DNA of 64,000 nucleotides from Epilithonimonas zeae (GCF_023278365.1 NZ_CP075338.1:930001-994000), one strand, 5' to 3'. Positions 24,747 to 34,021 are shown, numbered from the stretch's first letter. Translations and numbers: made by a program. The notes: generated by a model not told the origin, from the letters alone.

Positions 24747-24788
24747 GAGATTAAAACGGACTTAAATAGGACTTAAAAAAAACTTAAT
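24747..24788 (-). promoter_or_regulatory. Four 11-bp-phased direct repeats (response-regulator operator)
   Basis: On the plus strand, GAGATTAAA (24747), GGACTTAAA (24758), GGACTTAAA (24769) and AAACTTAAT (24780) start exactly 11 bp apart. The middle two are identical and the outer two match at six of nine positions. OmpR/PhoB-family regulators bind 11-bp-phased direct repeats. The site is 37-78 bp upstream of czcC, and the OmpR-type regulator is encoded at 26358-27035. Confidence 0.7.
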
Positions 24789-24845
24789 TGTTGTTTGAGA
24801 TAAGAGATAATAGACGGATAAATGAAAGATTTTGATAGTATAATC

Positions 24846-24912
24846 TCTCGCAGATTGAGCAAATTTTACAGATTTTTTATTGGAACCTGAATAATCAGTA
24901 AAATCTGCGAGA
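24846..24912. repeat. Inverted repeat TCTCGCAGATT
   Basis: TCTCGCAGATT at the left pairs exactly with AATCTGCGAGA at the right. It shares TGAGCAAATTTTA and AAATCTGCGAGA words with 15799-15860. It lies between the histidine kinase stop and the czcC promoter. Confidence 0.6.
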
Positions 24913-24921
24913 AAAAATGTT

Positions 24922-26286
24922 TTACTTGTTGAAAATCACTGTAAAAAGATTCTCTCTATCTGAAAGTGAAGTGTAGGAAATTTCTGCTTTATGATATTCC
25001 AAAATGCGTTTTACAATACGCAAACCTAATCCGGAACCAGTTTTATTGTGTGAATTGCTTCCTCTCATAAAAGCATCGAAAAGTTTTTCTCTTTCCTCGA
25101 CAGGAATTGTGGAACCGATAGAAAAGACCTTGACTATAATTCTAAAATCGGTTTCTTTGATAGAAATATCAACTTCTTGATTATCTGAATATAAAGCTGC
25201 ATTTTTGAACAAATTAATGAACGTTATTTCCAATAAAGATTTGACACCTTTTACTGTCAAAATTGAATCATCGATGCTTTCTTCATCAATCTGGAAATCC
25301 ATTTTGAATTCAGGGAAATTACGATGAACAGTCTCAAATGCATCAAAAACCACTTCATCAATTCTGACTTCTTCATAAACACTGGCAATCCCTTCTTTAT
25401 CGAATTTTGAAAGAAGCAATAGAGATTTTGTAAGGTCGGATAATTGATGGACATCCTGCAACATTTGTTGTAATGTGGTTTTGGTTTTTGGAGAATGATT
25501 TTCGAGTTGAATCAAATTTTCCAACTGGAACGCCATTCTTGTCAAAGGTGTCCGCATCTCGTGCGCCGCACTGGAATTGAAATCTTTCTGTGACTGGAAA
25601 ACATCATCCAATCGGCTTGTCATTAGATTAAATGATTTTGCAAGTACACCAATTTCGTCATTGCTATTTTTCAGAATGATATCGGTAGTGAGCCGATGAA
25701 CGCTGGTGTCGGAAATTTGATTTTTGAGAACCTCCAAAGGCTGAAGAAATTTGGAAACCAGATAATAGCTGAAAAACCAAATTAATAAAACACTGATTAT
25801 ATAAGAAAAAATCAAGGTGTAACCGAGGAATGCCAACTTGGACTCTCCGGTGACGTCCTGAGCACTTGTTAAAATGTAGTAATTTTCCCCTTTGATATTT
25901 CGCAATGCAGCGTAAATTTCAGGTTCGGAATGTTCGTTGTAGATTGTTTTTTCTTTGTCAAGACTCTCGAGCAGATTGTTATCCCAAGTCACTTTTTTGT
26001 CTTTTAAAGTACTGTAAACGAGCTCTTTTTCGGCATTGAGAATAATAATATTTTCATTAAGAAGCACATTATCAGAGTTTTCGTCAAAAAACAAAGGTGC
26101 TTCTCTTTCAAAATCATTGGCTTTCTCAATAAAATTAACGGTAAAAACCAAACGTTTCTGAAATCTAAGCTTAAACTCATCCCGTCTAAAATCATTGAAT
26201 GACACGTAAATCACGAACATCATAATCCCGAAAATCAAGGAAAATGCGATGCTTAAACTGAGTGCGATTTTACGTTTTAATGACAT
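24922..26286 (-). CDS. Sensor histidine kinase (metal-responsive type by context)
   Basis: This 454-residue inner-membrane kinase has TM1 at about 8-29, a periplasmic sensor at 30-150, TM2 at about 153-175 and a HAMP domain. The H box is SSAAHEMRTPLTRM (His242), the N box FINLFKNAALYSDN and the G2 box GSGLGLRIVKRI. The G1 box is SIGSTI, lacking the usual Asp, a variation seen in some Bacteroidota kinases. It follows the response regulator gene by 72 bp and is upstream of czcCBA, so it probably senses metal in the periplasm. Confidence 0.88.
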   Translation of the reverse strand: MSLKRKIALSLSIAFSLIFGIMMFVIYVSFNDFRRDEFKLRFQKRLVFTVNFIEKANDFEREAPLFFDENSDNVLLNENIIILNAEKELVYSTLKDKKVTWDNNLLESLDKEKTIYNEHSEPEIYAALRNIKGENYYILTSAQDVTGESKLAFLGYTLIFSYIISVLLIWFFSYYLVSKFLQPLEVLKNQISDTSVHRLTTDIILKNSNDEIGVLAKSFNLMTSRLDDVFQSQKDFNSSAAHEMRTPLTRMAFQLENLIQLENHSPKTKTTLQQMLQDVHQLSDLTKSLLLLSKFDKEGIASVYEEVRIDEVVFDAFETVHRNFPEFKMDFQIDEESIDDSILTVKGVKSLLEITFINLFKNAALYSDNQEVDISIKETDFRIIVKVFSIGSTIPVEEREKLFDAFMRGSNSHNKTGSGLGLRIVKRILEYHKAEISYTSLSDRENLFTVIFNK

Positions 26287-26357
26287 AAATGAAAAATAAT
26301 GAGTGATAAATTATAATTGATTTCGATGCAATTCTCAACTCTAAAACTCTCTAGCTC

Positions 26358-27035
26358 TTACAGTGGACTTAGGTAATACCCGAAACCTGGTCTCGTGTGG
26401 ATAAGCTTTGTTTTGAAATTTTTATCGATTTTTTTTCTAAGAAAGTTGATATAAACCTCAATAGCATTGTTGGTGGATTGAAATTGATTTTTCCAGACTT
26501 CGTCAGAAATATATTGTTTGGAAAGTGTCCTTCCATTGGCTCTTGCTAATAAAACTAACAACTGAAATTCTTTTACAGTCAAACTAATTTCTTCTCCTGA
26601 ACGAAAAACTTTGCTGTCTTCCGGATAAATAATCAAATCTTCTACAACAATTTTTTCTTTCTCTTCTGTTTTTGGTGTCAGTCTTCTCATTTGAGAATTG
26701 ATTCTCAATAATAATTCTTCCAGCAAAAATGGTTTTACCAAATAATCATCCGCCGCTCTCAAAAACGCTTCTTTCTTCTCCTCGATTCCGTCATAAGCCG
26801 AAATAATGATAATCGGTGTTTCTGAATTGCTTTCTCTGATGGTTTTACAAATATCCAACCCATTGATTTTGGGAACATTGATATCTAAAAGAAAAACATC
26901 ATAAGGTTTCTTAGAAAAAATATTAAGAAACTTTTCGCCATCTTCCGCTTTATCGGTTTTGATGGATTTGGATTCCAGGAAAAGTGCAATTTCTGAAGAC
27001 AAAACCGCATCGTCCTCTAAAAGTAATGCCTGCAT
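26358..27035 (-). CDS. OmpR-family response regulator
   Basis: This 225-residue protein has a receiver domain with EDD (7-9), phospho-acceptor Asp51 in FLLDINVPKING, the switch Ser in IISAYDG and Lys in YLVKPF. A winged-helix DNA-binding domain follows (LTVKEFQLLVLLARANG, NAIEVYINFLRKKID, HTRPGFGYYL). It is partner of the adjacent kinase. The 11-bp-phased repeats before czcC are its likely target (inference). Confidence 0.92.
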   Translation of the reverse strand: MQALLLEDDAVLSSEIALFLESKSIKTDKAEDGEKFLNIFSKKPYDVFLLDINVPKINGLDICKTIRESNSETPIIIISAYDGIEEKKEAFLRAADDYLVKPFLLEELLLRINSQMRRLTPKTEEKEKIVVEDLIIYPEDSKVFRSGEEISLTVKEFQLLVLLARANGRTLSKQYISDEVWKNQFQSTNNAIEVYINFLRKKIDKNFKTKLIHTRPGFGYYLSPL

Positions 27036-27094
27036 TTGGTGATAATTTATTTTTACAAATATGGGAAAAAGTAATTGGACTGAAATAAACTATT

Positions 27095-27967
27095 CTAATA
27101 AGTCTTCGTCATATCACTCGGAATCACCAAATTAAACTCTGTTGGAATAAAATCTTTTTCAGGTAAAGACAAATCTGGTTTATCGGATTCAAAAACTGAA
27201 ATAACTGCAATTTTTAAGTTTGGGTTTTTCTTTTTCAAATACCAGTAGATTCCGCCATATTGTTTGCTGTGATAATCGCCGTTGTAATGGATAAAAGTCT
27301 TTCCAGATTGCAGATTTTGGAAAATAGATTCTGCCATTGTTGCATCTTTTATAGCTTGGGCTGAGATGAAATTCATCAGTTTCATTTCTTCAACGTGATC
27401 TCCCATTAGCGATTTCATTTCTTTGTAGCCCGGCGTTTCCAGAGTCACTTCTATTGGTAATTTGGCAATGAACTTCTTTTCAGCTTCTGGTAATTCATTC
27501 AAACTGTTGATTCCGTTTTTGGAAGTTTGAGAAGCGTATTTTCTTGGAACATTCGTCGCTATGAAATTAAGCTTTTTGTCTTTCGCAAAATCAACCAAAG
27601 GTCTGTAATCGGTTTCGTAATTTTTCCAAAGTCTTACCGAATCTTTCAGATTTTTAGCATCGATTTTTCCTGCGAGATAAGAATTCAAAGCTTGTTGATT
27701 ATCTCGTTCGAACATTTCTGCTCCTAAAGTAATCTGTCCGTTTTTCTTTTCAAAAAGAGCTTCCGTAATTCTTTTTTCCAGCCAATGATTGATAGAATTA
27801 TCGTGATGTTCTCCGATAAAAACAACATCATAATCCGCTAGTTCTTTGATTAAATTTTTGGAAGAAACCTCTTTTGATTTCTTATTGTAGAATTTAAATG
27901 GATCAAAATTTTGTGCATTTATATTACCTAAACTCATTACAGCAATAAACAATAATAACTTCCTCAT
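27095..27967 (-). CDS. ChaN-family heme/iron-linked protein
   Basis: This 290-residue exported protein has a signal peptide at about 1-19 (ending NINAQ). ChaN-type blocks are VVFIGEHHDNSINHWLEKRI (about 47-66), LGAEMFERDNQ and FIHYNGDYHSKQYGG. ChaN proteins bind heme and are iron-regulated in other bacteria. It follows hmuS on the same strand and so belongs to the heme locus. An ATG at 27967 was chosen over a TTG three codons upstream. There is no lipobox Cys, so it is probably periplasmic. Confidence 0.82.
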   Translation of the reverse strand: MRKLLLFIAVMSLGNINAQNFDPFKFYNKKSKEVSSKNLIKELADYDVVFIGEHHDNSINHWLEKRITEALFEKKNGQITLGAEMFERDNQQALNSYLAGKIDAKNLKDSVRLWKNYETDYRPLVDFAKDKKLNFIATNVPRKYASQTSKNGINSLNELPEAEKKFIAKLPIEVTLETPGYKEMKSLMGDHVEEMKLMNFISAQAIKDATMAESIFQNLQSGKTFIHYNGDYHSKQYGGIYWYLKKKNPNLKIAVISVFESDKPDLSLPEKDFIPTEFNLVIPSDMTKTY

Positions 27968-28046
27968 TAACAACAAAATAAAAAAGTCGTTCTAAAGTAA
28001 ATTAAAACTATAAAACGACTTCAGATTAATAATAATTATTTCCCAC

Positions 28047-29069
28047 TTATAAATCGGCAACCAAGTCTTTCCACTCCTGAAGTTCAGGATTTCCCGGTTT
28101 TCTTTTTCCAAAGAATTGAACGATAAATTCACCTTCTTTGTTGAACACTTCCACCGAAGTTACTTCGCCATCTTCTGTTGGTTTCTTCGTAATCCAGGTT
28201 TCACCAATTTTAGTCGTATCAAGATGCAAATTAAAATCAGGGTCCATTACATTAAACCACTGCTGATGCCAAAGCGTCTTTTTAACTTCTCCTGTATGAA
28301 TCTGAATAATTCCTCTGTTTCCAACGAAAACCATAATTGGAATCTGTTTTTCGGAAGCATCTTCCAATACATTTACTACTTTAGAATTATCAATTTTTTG
28401 AGCAAATCCTTCCGGAGCTAATCTCAAAGCCTGTGTTCTACTAACCCCGAATTTTTTAGTCATCATAAAGAAGTCGTGTGTGTCTTTCAAATCTTTCCAA
28501 GCTTGTTGAAAACCAGCAACATCGATTTCAGAATCTGCTTTTTCTGTGGATTTTGGAGCAATTGGTTCTGTTACGATGTCGGAAGACTGTTCGTCAGCTT
28601 TATATTTCTCTGTTAAAGCATCAAATTCTGCTTCGTTGCTTTTGTTGGTTAAGTAGATTTTGTGAAGTGCCAACCCATCTTTTCCAAAGAATTGGAAACT
28701 TTTTCTATCGCCTTCAATCACAGAAAAACCAAATTTCCAAGAGTTGATAAAGATTCTCAAATCGATGTCCTCTCCTACGAAAACCTGTCCGTGAGGATTA
28801 CTGAAATCAGGATTCAAATAAACACCTTTTCTTTCGTGTACACATTCGTCGTTTCTGGTTAAAGCCATTACTTTGTCAAGCTTTACAACTTCCTGTAAAA
28901 GCGATGCGAATTCAGGTTTAAGAACCGTCACGCCATTTCCGATGTTTGTAGTCAAAAGTTCTGCTTCACTAACGCCTAATTGTTCTGCAGCGTTTCTTAT
29001 TCTAAGATGTGGATTTTCTGCTTTCAGAGCTTCCCATTTTGACTTTAAATCGTTTGTTAATGTACTCAT
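28047..29069 (-). CDS. hmuS: Hemin-degrading factor (HemS/HmuS/ChuS family)
   Basis: This 340-residue cytosolic protein is made of two similar halves. Each half begins with a WEALKAENPHLRIRNAAEQLGVSEAEL-type helix unit (second copy WKDLKDTHDFFMMTKKFGVSRTQAL, given only in part here) and includes conserved VFVGNRGIIQIHTG and WFNVMDPDFNLHL blocks. Family members bind and break down or shuttle imported heme. It fits as the cytosolic end of the HmuR-Y-T-U-V system encoded upstream on the same strand. Confidence 0.9.
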   Translation of the reverse strand: MSTLTNDLKSKWEALKAENPHLRIRNAAEQLGVSEAELLTTNIGNGVTVLKPEFASLLQEVVKLDKVMALTRNDECVHERKGVYLNPDFSNPHGQVFVGEDIDLRIFINSWKFGFSVIEGDRKSFQFFGKDGLALHKIYLTNKSNEAEFDALTEKYKADEQSSDIVTEPIAPKSTEKADSEIDVAGFQQAWKDLKDTHDFFMMTKKFGVSRTQALRLAPEGFAQKIDNSKVVNVLEDASEKQIPIMVFVGNRGIIQIHTGEVKKTLWHQQWFNVMDPDFNLHLDTTKIGETWITKKPTEDGEVTSVEVFNKEGEFIVQFFGKRKPGNPELQEWKDLVADL

Positions 29070-29100
29070 ATTGATTTGTTTTTTGATTGTTTATATTTTT

Positions 29101-29158
29101 TTTGAACACAAAGTGCATAAAGATTTTTTATTACTAACTGTTTTTAAGGTTCACAAAG
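29101..29158. repeat. Dispersed TTTGAACACAAAG repeat, copy 2
   Basis: TTTGAACACAAAGTGCATAA, AGATTTTTTATTA and TGTTTTTAAGGTTCACAAAG match copy 1 at 22113-22170. It lies 32 nt before the hmuS start. Confidence 0.7.
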
Positions 29159-29191
29159 GCGCTATCGCTTAGAAAAAGTTGAAAATCTAGC

Positions 29192-29836
29192 CTACTTTTT
29201 GATTGTCAAAACCTTGTATTCTCTTCTTACAGGTTCACCAATTTTGCTAAAGATAAACTCTTCTTTGTCTGAGCAAATCATCCTTTTGAAATTGGTCTGC
29301 GATACTAGTTCTTCCACATCTTCGTAATTGTAAAGCTTGAAATCCGCTGTAAAAGGAAGATTTTTCATAAAGTCTTTCTTCGCAAATGTGAGGACAAAAC
29401 TTCCGTCTTTCGTTAGAACTCTGTAAATTTCATTAAAGAATTCTACAGGATTTTCCCAGAAATAAATCGTGTTGACGGTCATTACTTTATCAAAAGTTTC
29501 ATTTTCAAAAGGAATTTTGTTTCCGTCGTACAAATGAAATTCTGCTTGAGAGAGATATTTTGAATTGATGTTTTCAGCTTCGGATTTCATTGTTTGAGAA
29601 ATTTCTAAGCCTGTGTATTGGATATTGTCTGCAAAATCCAAAAGATAAGACAAATGTCCTGCGTTGCCGTGACCGAGTTCCAAAATCTTTTCGTTGTCCT
29701 TTAAATGTAAAGCTTTGATGCTTTCTTTGGTCATCGAAATATTGGTTTCATTCATCATTTTCGCAACTTCTCTTCCGGTTTCTCCTTCCGGATTAGATAA
29801 TTGCTGTGCTAATATTTTGAGTTCTTGTTCTGTCAT
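29192..29836 (-). CDS. Class I SAM-dependent methyltransferase
   Basis: This 214-residue protein has the methyltransferase-11 layout: motif I ILELGHGNAGHLSYLL (about 51-66), the acidic end of strand 2 (YTGLEIS), the motif II-like FDKVMTVNTIYFW and the post-motif EIYRVLTKDGSFVLTF. The substrate is unknown. It lies between hmuV and hmuS on the same strand, so it may be co-expressed with heme uptake; a role in heme metabolism is not shown. Confidence 0.8.
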   Translation of the reverse strand: MTEQELKILAQQLSNPEGETGREVAKMMNETNISMTKESIKALHLKDNEKILELGHGNAGHLSYLLDFADNIQYTGLEISQTMKSEAENINSKYLSQAEFHLYDGNKIPFENETFDKVMTVNTIYFWENPVEFFNEIYRVLTKDGSFVLTFAKKDFMKNLPFTADFKLYNYEDVEELVSQTNFKRMICSDKEEFIFSKIGEPVRREYKVLTIKK

Positions 29837-29875
29837 TTTTTAGTTTTTTTTTTGAGGCAAATTTTCTAATTGATA

Positions 29876-30074
29876 ACATTTCGGCGCTTGGCACCTTGAT
29901 AATAGTTTTGTTTATTCTCTACCAACATTTTGCTACTTCGTAGCTTCTTAAACAGCGAATTTCTCGCAGCCCGACTTGAGCGGAAATCCTTTTTTGCCAA
30001 CCTTAAAGTTCTATTTAATTTGAAATGGTCTGCAAAAAAGATTGGGAGCGGAAGGCGGAAATAGCTGCCCAAAT
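29876..30074 (-). repeat. Dispersed repeat, copy D
   Basis: On the minus strand this reads GGGCAGCTATTTCCGCCTTC, CGCTCCCAATCTTTTTT, then a long arm to AAAAAGGATTTCCGCTC and AAGTCGGGCTGCG, bounded by a GGTGCCAAGCGCCG hairpin. It shares the GGGCAGC...CCGC and GTCGGGCTGCG words with copy B. It fills the gap between hmuV and the methyltransferase gene. Confidence 0.7.
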
Positions 30075-30096
30075 CATTCTCATTATTCTAAAGTTT

Positions 30097-30873
30097 CTAT
30101 CCAAATAAAATCATTGTGCTGTCGTTGATCGGATGTTTGCAAATGGTACACGGAAAATTGTAAGCACGGCTTATTTTTTCCTCTGTAAAAACCTCTTCCG
30201 GAGCGCCGTAAGCTAAAACTTCTCCTTTTTCCATCAACAAGATTTTGTCCGCGAAACTTGCAGCCAAATTCAAATCGTGCAAAACAACGACTGCGGTGTT
30301 ATTGTTTTGAGTAAATTTTTTAATTAATTCTAATGTATTGTGCTGGTGTTTGATGTCCAGATTATTGAGTGGTTCGTCCAAAAACAAAAGCCTGTGCGCA
30401 ATCTCGTTATCCAGCTGAGCCAGAACTCTCGCCAAATGAACCCTTTGCTTCTCACCTCCGGAAAGCGAGTTATAATCTCTGTCCCGAAAATGAATAATCC
30501 CTGTTTCCACCATAGCAATCTCCGTGGATTTTATATCTTCCAAGGTCGGTTGAGAACCGAAGTATGGATAACGCCCCATCATCACAACATCCTTTACCAA
30601 AAGCGGAATATCCTGAGAATTATGCTGAGAAAATTTAGCTTTATGTTTTGATAATTCTTCCAGTTTCCAGTTATAAATGATTTTGTCTTTGAAATAGATT
30701 TCTTGCTTTTTTTCGGTTTTAATTTCGTTGGCAAGAACATTTAACAGGCTGGATTTTCCTGCTCCATTTGGACCGACAATCGCCAGAAATTCTCCGTAAC
30801 CAACATTGATATCAACACTTTTCAAGATGCTGGTATTCTGACTTTGATAATTGATTTGGTGTCCTTTTATCAT
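30097..30873 (-). CDS. hmuV: Heme ABC transporter ATP-binding protein
   Basis: This 258-residue ATPase has Walker A GPNGAGKSS (34-42), a Q loop near 83, the signature LSGGEKQR, Walker B LLFLDEPLNNLD and the H loop VVLHDLNLAA. This is the FecE/HmuV class of iron-siderophore/heme importers. It starts 4 bp inside the end of hmuU (ATGA overlap). It powers passage of heme across the inner membrane. Confidence 0.92.
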   Translation of the reverse strand: MIKGHQINYQSQNTSILKSVDINVGYGEFLAIVGPNGAGKSSLLNVLANEIKTEKKQEIYFKDKIIYNWKLEELSKHKAKFSQHNSQDIPLLVKDVVMMGRYPYFGSQPTLEDIKSTEIAMVETGIIHFRDRDYNSLSGGEKQRVHLARVLAQLDNEIAHRLLFLDEPLNNLDIKHQHNTLELIKKFTQNNNTAVVVLHDLNLAASFADKILLMEKGEVLAYGAPEEVFTEEKISRAYNFPCTICKHPINDSTMILFG

Positions 30874-31916
30874 CTCAAAGTGTTTTTGTATTTGATAAGA
30901 ATCGCAATGAAAATTGGACCTCCAATCAACGATGTTAAGATTCCTATTGGTAATTCAGAAGGTGCAACGATTGTTCGGCTGATTGTATCCGCAAGCAACA
31001 GCAAAATACTTCCACAAATCGCTGACAACGGCAAAATGAAATGATAATCTGAGCGGAATAACAATCTCAAAATGTATGGAACAATTAATCCGACAAAACC
31101 AATTGTACCGGAAAATGCGACACAAGTTCCTATCATTAATGAAGTTATCAATACGATTTCTTTTTTCAAAGTTTCGACATTGACTCCCAAGTGTTGTGCA
31201 TCTTTTTCACCTAATAACATTGCATTAAGTGATTTTCCTTTTGGCAATATGATTATGTATGAAAACAATAAGACAATTGACAAAATGATATTTCTTGTCC
31301 AGGTTGCTCCTGCTAAGCTTCCGAGATTCCAGAATGTCAAGTCTCTAAGCTGCTCGTCTTTTGAAATGTAAATCAAAAATCCGGTAATAGAAAAGCCAAT
31401 GGATGTGATTGCAACTCCGGAAAGCAGCATCATTACAACATTTGTTTTTCCCGCACTTGTGGAAATCCTGTAAACGATGACCATTGCTAAAAATGCTCCC
31501 ACAAATGCAGAAACGCCCACCAAGGAATTTCTGATGATTTCCGGAAGATATTGTTCAAAAGTATGTCCGAGGACGATTGCAATCGCTGCCAACAAAGTAG
31601 CTCCAGAAGTTAAACCAATCGATTCTCCCGTTGCTAGAGGGTTTTTGAACATCCCTTGCAGCGTAGTTCCGGAAACCGCTAACATACTTCCTATAAGAAC
31701 TGCCATTACGATTCGAGAGGTTCTGACTTCCCAAATCACGTATTTTTCACTTAATGACAAAGAAGAGTCACCGGTTAAAAACTTCCACAATACTTCATAC
31801 GATGAGGAACCACTGAAGTCATAAACCCCGATATTTAAAGCTAAAACCATCATCAGTATTAATAAAATAATACCGATGATGGTGTAAAATGTAAGACTTT
31901 TTGATTTCAAATTCAT
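30870..31916 (-). CDS. hmuU: Heme ABC transporter permease (FecCD family)
   Basis: This 348-residue membrane protein has about ten helices and FecCD hallmarks: VSGTTLQGMFKNPLATGESIGLTSGA split over residues 79-104, SGVAITSIGF and GFVGLIVPYILRLLF. It forms the channel with HmuV and receives substrate from HmuT. It is separated from hmuT by 87 bp without an evident terminator. Confidence 0.92.
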   Translation of the reverse strand: MNLKSKSLTFYTIIGIILLILMMVLALNIGVYDFSGSSSYEVLWKFLTGDSSLSLSEKYVIWEVRTSRIVMAVLIGSMLAVSGTTLQGMFKNPLATGESIGLTSGATLLAAIAIVLGHTFEQYLPEIIRNSLVGVSAFVGAFLAMVIVYRISTSAGKTNVVMMLLSGVAITSIGFSITGFLIYISKDEQLRDLTFWNLGSLAGATWTRNIILSIVLLFSYIIILPKGKSLNAMLLGEKDAQHLGVNVETLKKEIVLITSLMIGTCVAFSGTIGFVGLIVPYILRLLFRSDYHFILPLSAICGSILLLLADTISRTIVAPSELPIGILTSLIGGPIFIAILIKYKNTLR

Positions 31917-32003
31917 AAGACTTAGAGAATCAAGATGGATGAATCAAGACTTAATTCTGTTATTTATTAAACTTCTCTGAGGTTTCCAAAAATGGAAGAA
32001 AAG

Positions 32004-32885
32004 TTATTTCGAAGATTCAATTAGTAATTTATTCAGGCTTAATGCAGCTTCTCCAACTCTCGGTCCAAAAGAAGATAATAATCCTCCGTCAAGAGCAATC
32101 ACCTTTTTGTTTTTACCTGCATTAGTTTGAGGAACGCCAGGCATTTTAAGAGCGCCTTCTATTCCACCAGAACCTTGTAGTCCGCTTGTGAAGAACAGTA
32201 GTACATCAGGATTAGATTGCACAACCGCTTCCGGTGTCAATGGTTTGAAATCTTCGAAATCATTTGCTGCGTTTTGCCCTCCTGCAATTTCTATAATGCT
32301 CGCCATTGGTGTATTTTTTCCGCCAACCATCATCATATTTCCTCTTGCGTAGATGAAAAGGACTTTTGGTTTTTTAGCTATTGGCTGGATTTGTTTTACA
32401 TCCGTATCAATTTTATCTAATAATGCCTGCTGGTTTGTATTACCTAAAGCTTTCGCTACTTGATCAATCAATTTCTTGGTTCCATCGATGGAAAATTCTT
32501 GATTGAATAATTCAGTTTGGATTTTTGACGCTTTAATTTTTTCTAGCAAATCAGGATTGATATCTTTGTCTGAAGCTAAAATCAAAGTCGGATTGAGTTT
32601 CATAATTGGTTCAATCGTCATCGAACGAACGTGTCCCAATTCTTCAGCCGTAGATTTCAAACTTTCCGGATAAGTGCTCGTCACATCAATTCCAACAATT
32701 TCTTTCTCGTGTCCAAGCGCAGCAACAATCTCTGTAACACCGCCGCTGATGCTTACTATTCTTTGATTTGAAACGGGTGCTTCAGTTTTGGATTCTTCTG
32801 ATTTTGCAACTTTAGAATCTTCTTTTTTGCAAGAAAAACCTGATAAAAGAAGTACTGATAAAACAGCTATTTTGATATTTTTCAT
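32004..32885 (-). CDS. hmuT: Hemin ABC transporter substrate-binding lipoprotein
   Basis: This 293-residue protein starts with a lipoprotein signal (VLLLSGFSCKK, Cys19). It then shows a class III binding-protein fold: RIVSISGGVTEIVAALGHEKEIVGID (about 43-68, first lobe), IMKLNPTLILASD, and the C-terminal VIALDGGLLSSFGPRVGEAALSL, each quoted in part. It is tethered in the periplasm and delivers heme to HmuUV. Confidence 0.9.
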   Translation of the reverse strand: MKNIKIAVLSVLLLSGFSCKKEDSKVAKSEESKTEAPVSNQRIVSISGGVTEIVAALGHEKEIVGIDVTSTYPESLKSTAEELGHVRSMTIEPIMKLNPTLILASDKDINPDLLEKIKASKIQTELFNQEFSIDGTKKLIDQVAKALGNTNQQALLDKIDTDVKQIQPIAKKPKVLFIYARGNMMMVGGKNTPMASIIEIAGGQNAANDFEDFKPLTPEAVVQSNPDVLLFFTSGLQGSGGIEGALKMPGVPQTNAGKNKKVIALDGGLLSSFGPRVGEAALSLNKLLIESSK

Positions 32886-32903
32886 AGGTTTATTTTTGTG
32901 TGA

Positions 32904-34010
32904 TTAAAGTGGTTTGTATTCGAATTGTGGAAAGCCTCTTTCACCAGCTTCGCCATATTGGTCTTTTTTTGCTTTTGTCATTCTGGTGAATCTTAACTTA
33001 AAGTAAAAACCTTCAGGATCTTTTACAACGTAAAATCTATCACCATAAACTTCTAATCCATTTGTACCAACAGGATTTCTCCAATTTGCTCCAATTGCTC
33101 TTTGATCGGTATGATCGAATTTCGACATATCAATATCAGCTGCTTTAAAATTGTTGTAAAAATCTGACGCGTTTGTACCCGTAGGAATTGTCACTTGATA
33201 TGAAGCCGATCCGCCTACAATATTATCTGTCACAAAATCTGCATAGATGTAAGTACCGGCACCTTCTATGACATTTGTAAAGACAGTGAAACACAGATCC
33301 CATTTTTGTTTTTGAGGTTGAATAACAACTTCTTTATTATCCGTCATACTAAAATAATTGAAATTGTAATCTGTATTTTTATTTATAATATACTCTTTGT
33401 ACGTCGCCTCTCCAATATTTGCATACCTGATTTTGTAAGCCGAACTTCCATTCCTAACAATCTGTAACTTCATCCATCCTCTATCTGTTCCGCCAGTAGT
33501 AACTGATCCAATTGGAATAGAACCTGTGTAAATATTTTTACCCATATTGACCAGATACACGGCATTGTCTGAATCTACAACCTTAATCTCTTCAATTGCG
33601 GTATAACTAGTTGGAAAATTACCTTTAACATCATCTATATAAGTAACATTATTCGGATCAAAATTAGCTACCTGGACTTTAGTTTTAAGTGTAGCAACAT
33701 CAGATTCTTTTACCTGATTAATATCTGTGACATTTGGTATTTTGCCTGCAGCCATCATAATTGAAGAATTGATAATTACCTTAAACTCATCTCCAGAATA
33801 GAAAGCCAAATCCCAATCTGTTCTTTTATTCAGAGTTTTATCTCCCGAACTTAGATCATACCAGACTTGGTTTGGCTCACTTGCCCCTCCAACATCAGCA
33901 CTATCAATCTTACCCATAATAGGAGAAACGGCAACTGGATCTTCATTATCTCTGAGACATGATTGAAAAATGAAAGATATTGATATTAGTAAGAATAATA
34001 ATTTTTTCAT
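32904..34010 (-). CDS. hmuY: HmuY-family heme-binding lipoprotein
   Basis: This 368-residue lipoprotein (lipobox Cys18, FIFQSCLRD) shows the HmuY all-beta fold with RTDWDLAFYSGDEFKV (about 62-77) and FNYFSMTDNKEVVIQPQKQKWDLCF (about 224-248, quoted in part). It ends with a KDPEGFYFKLRFTRM strand. HmuY proteins take heme at the cell surface and hand it to the TonB receptor. It lies 11 bp after that receptor gene. In Porphyromonas the family uses two His; whether these residues are kept was not determined. Confidence 0.88.
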   Translation of the reverse strand: MKKLLFLLISISFIFQSCLRDNEDPVAVSPIMGKIDSADVGGASEPNQVWYDLSSGDKTLNKRTDWDLAFYSGDEFKVIINSSIMMAAGKIPNVTDINQVKESDVATLKTKVQVANFDPNNVTYIDDVKGNFPTSYTAIEEIKVVDSDNAVYLVNMGKNIYTGSIPIGSVTTGGTDRGWMKLQIVRNGSSAYKIRYANIGEATYKEYIINKNTDYNFNYFSMTDNKEVVIQPQKQKWDLCFTVFTNVIEGAGTYIYADFVTDNIVGGSASYQVTIPTGTNASDFYNNFKAADIDMSKFDHTDQRAIGANWRNPVGTNGLEVYGDRFYVVKDPEGFYFKLRFTRMTKAKKDQYGEAGERGFPQFEYKPL

Positions 34011-34021
34011 TTCTTTAAACT

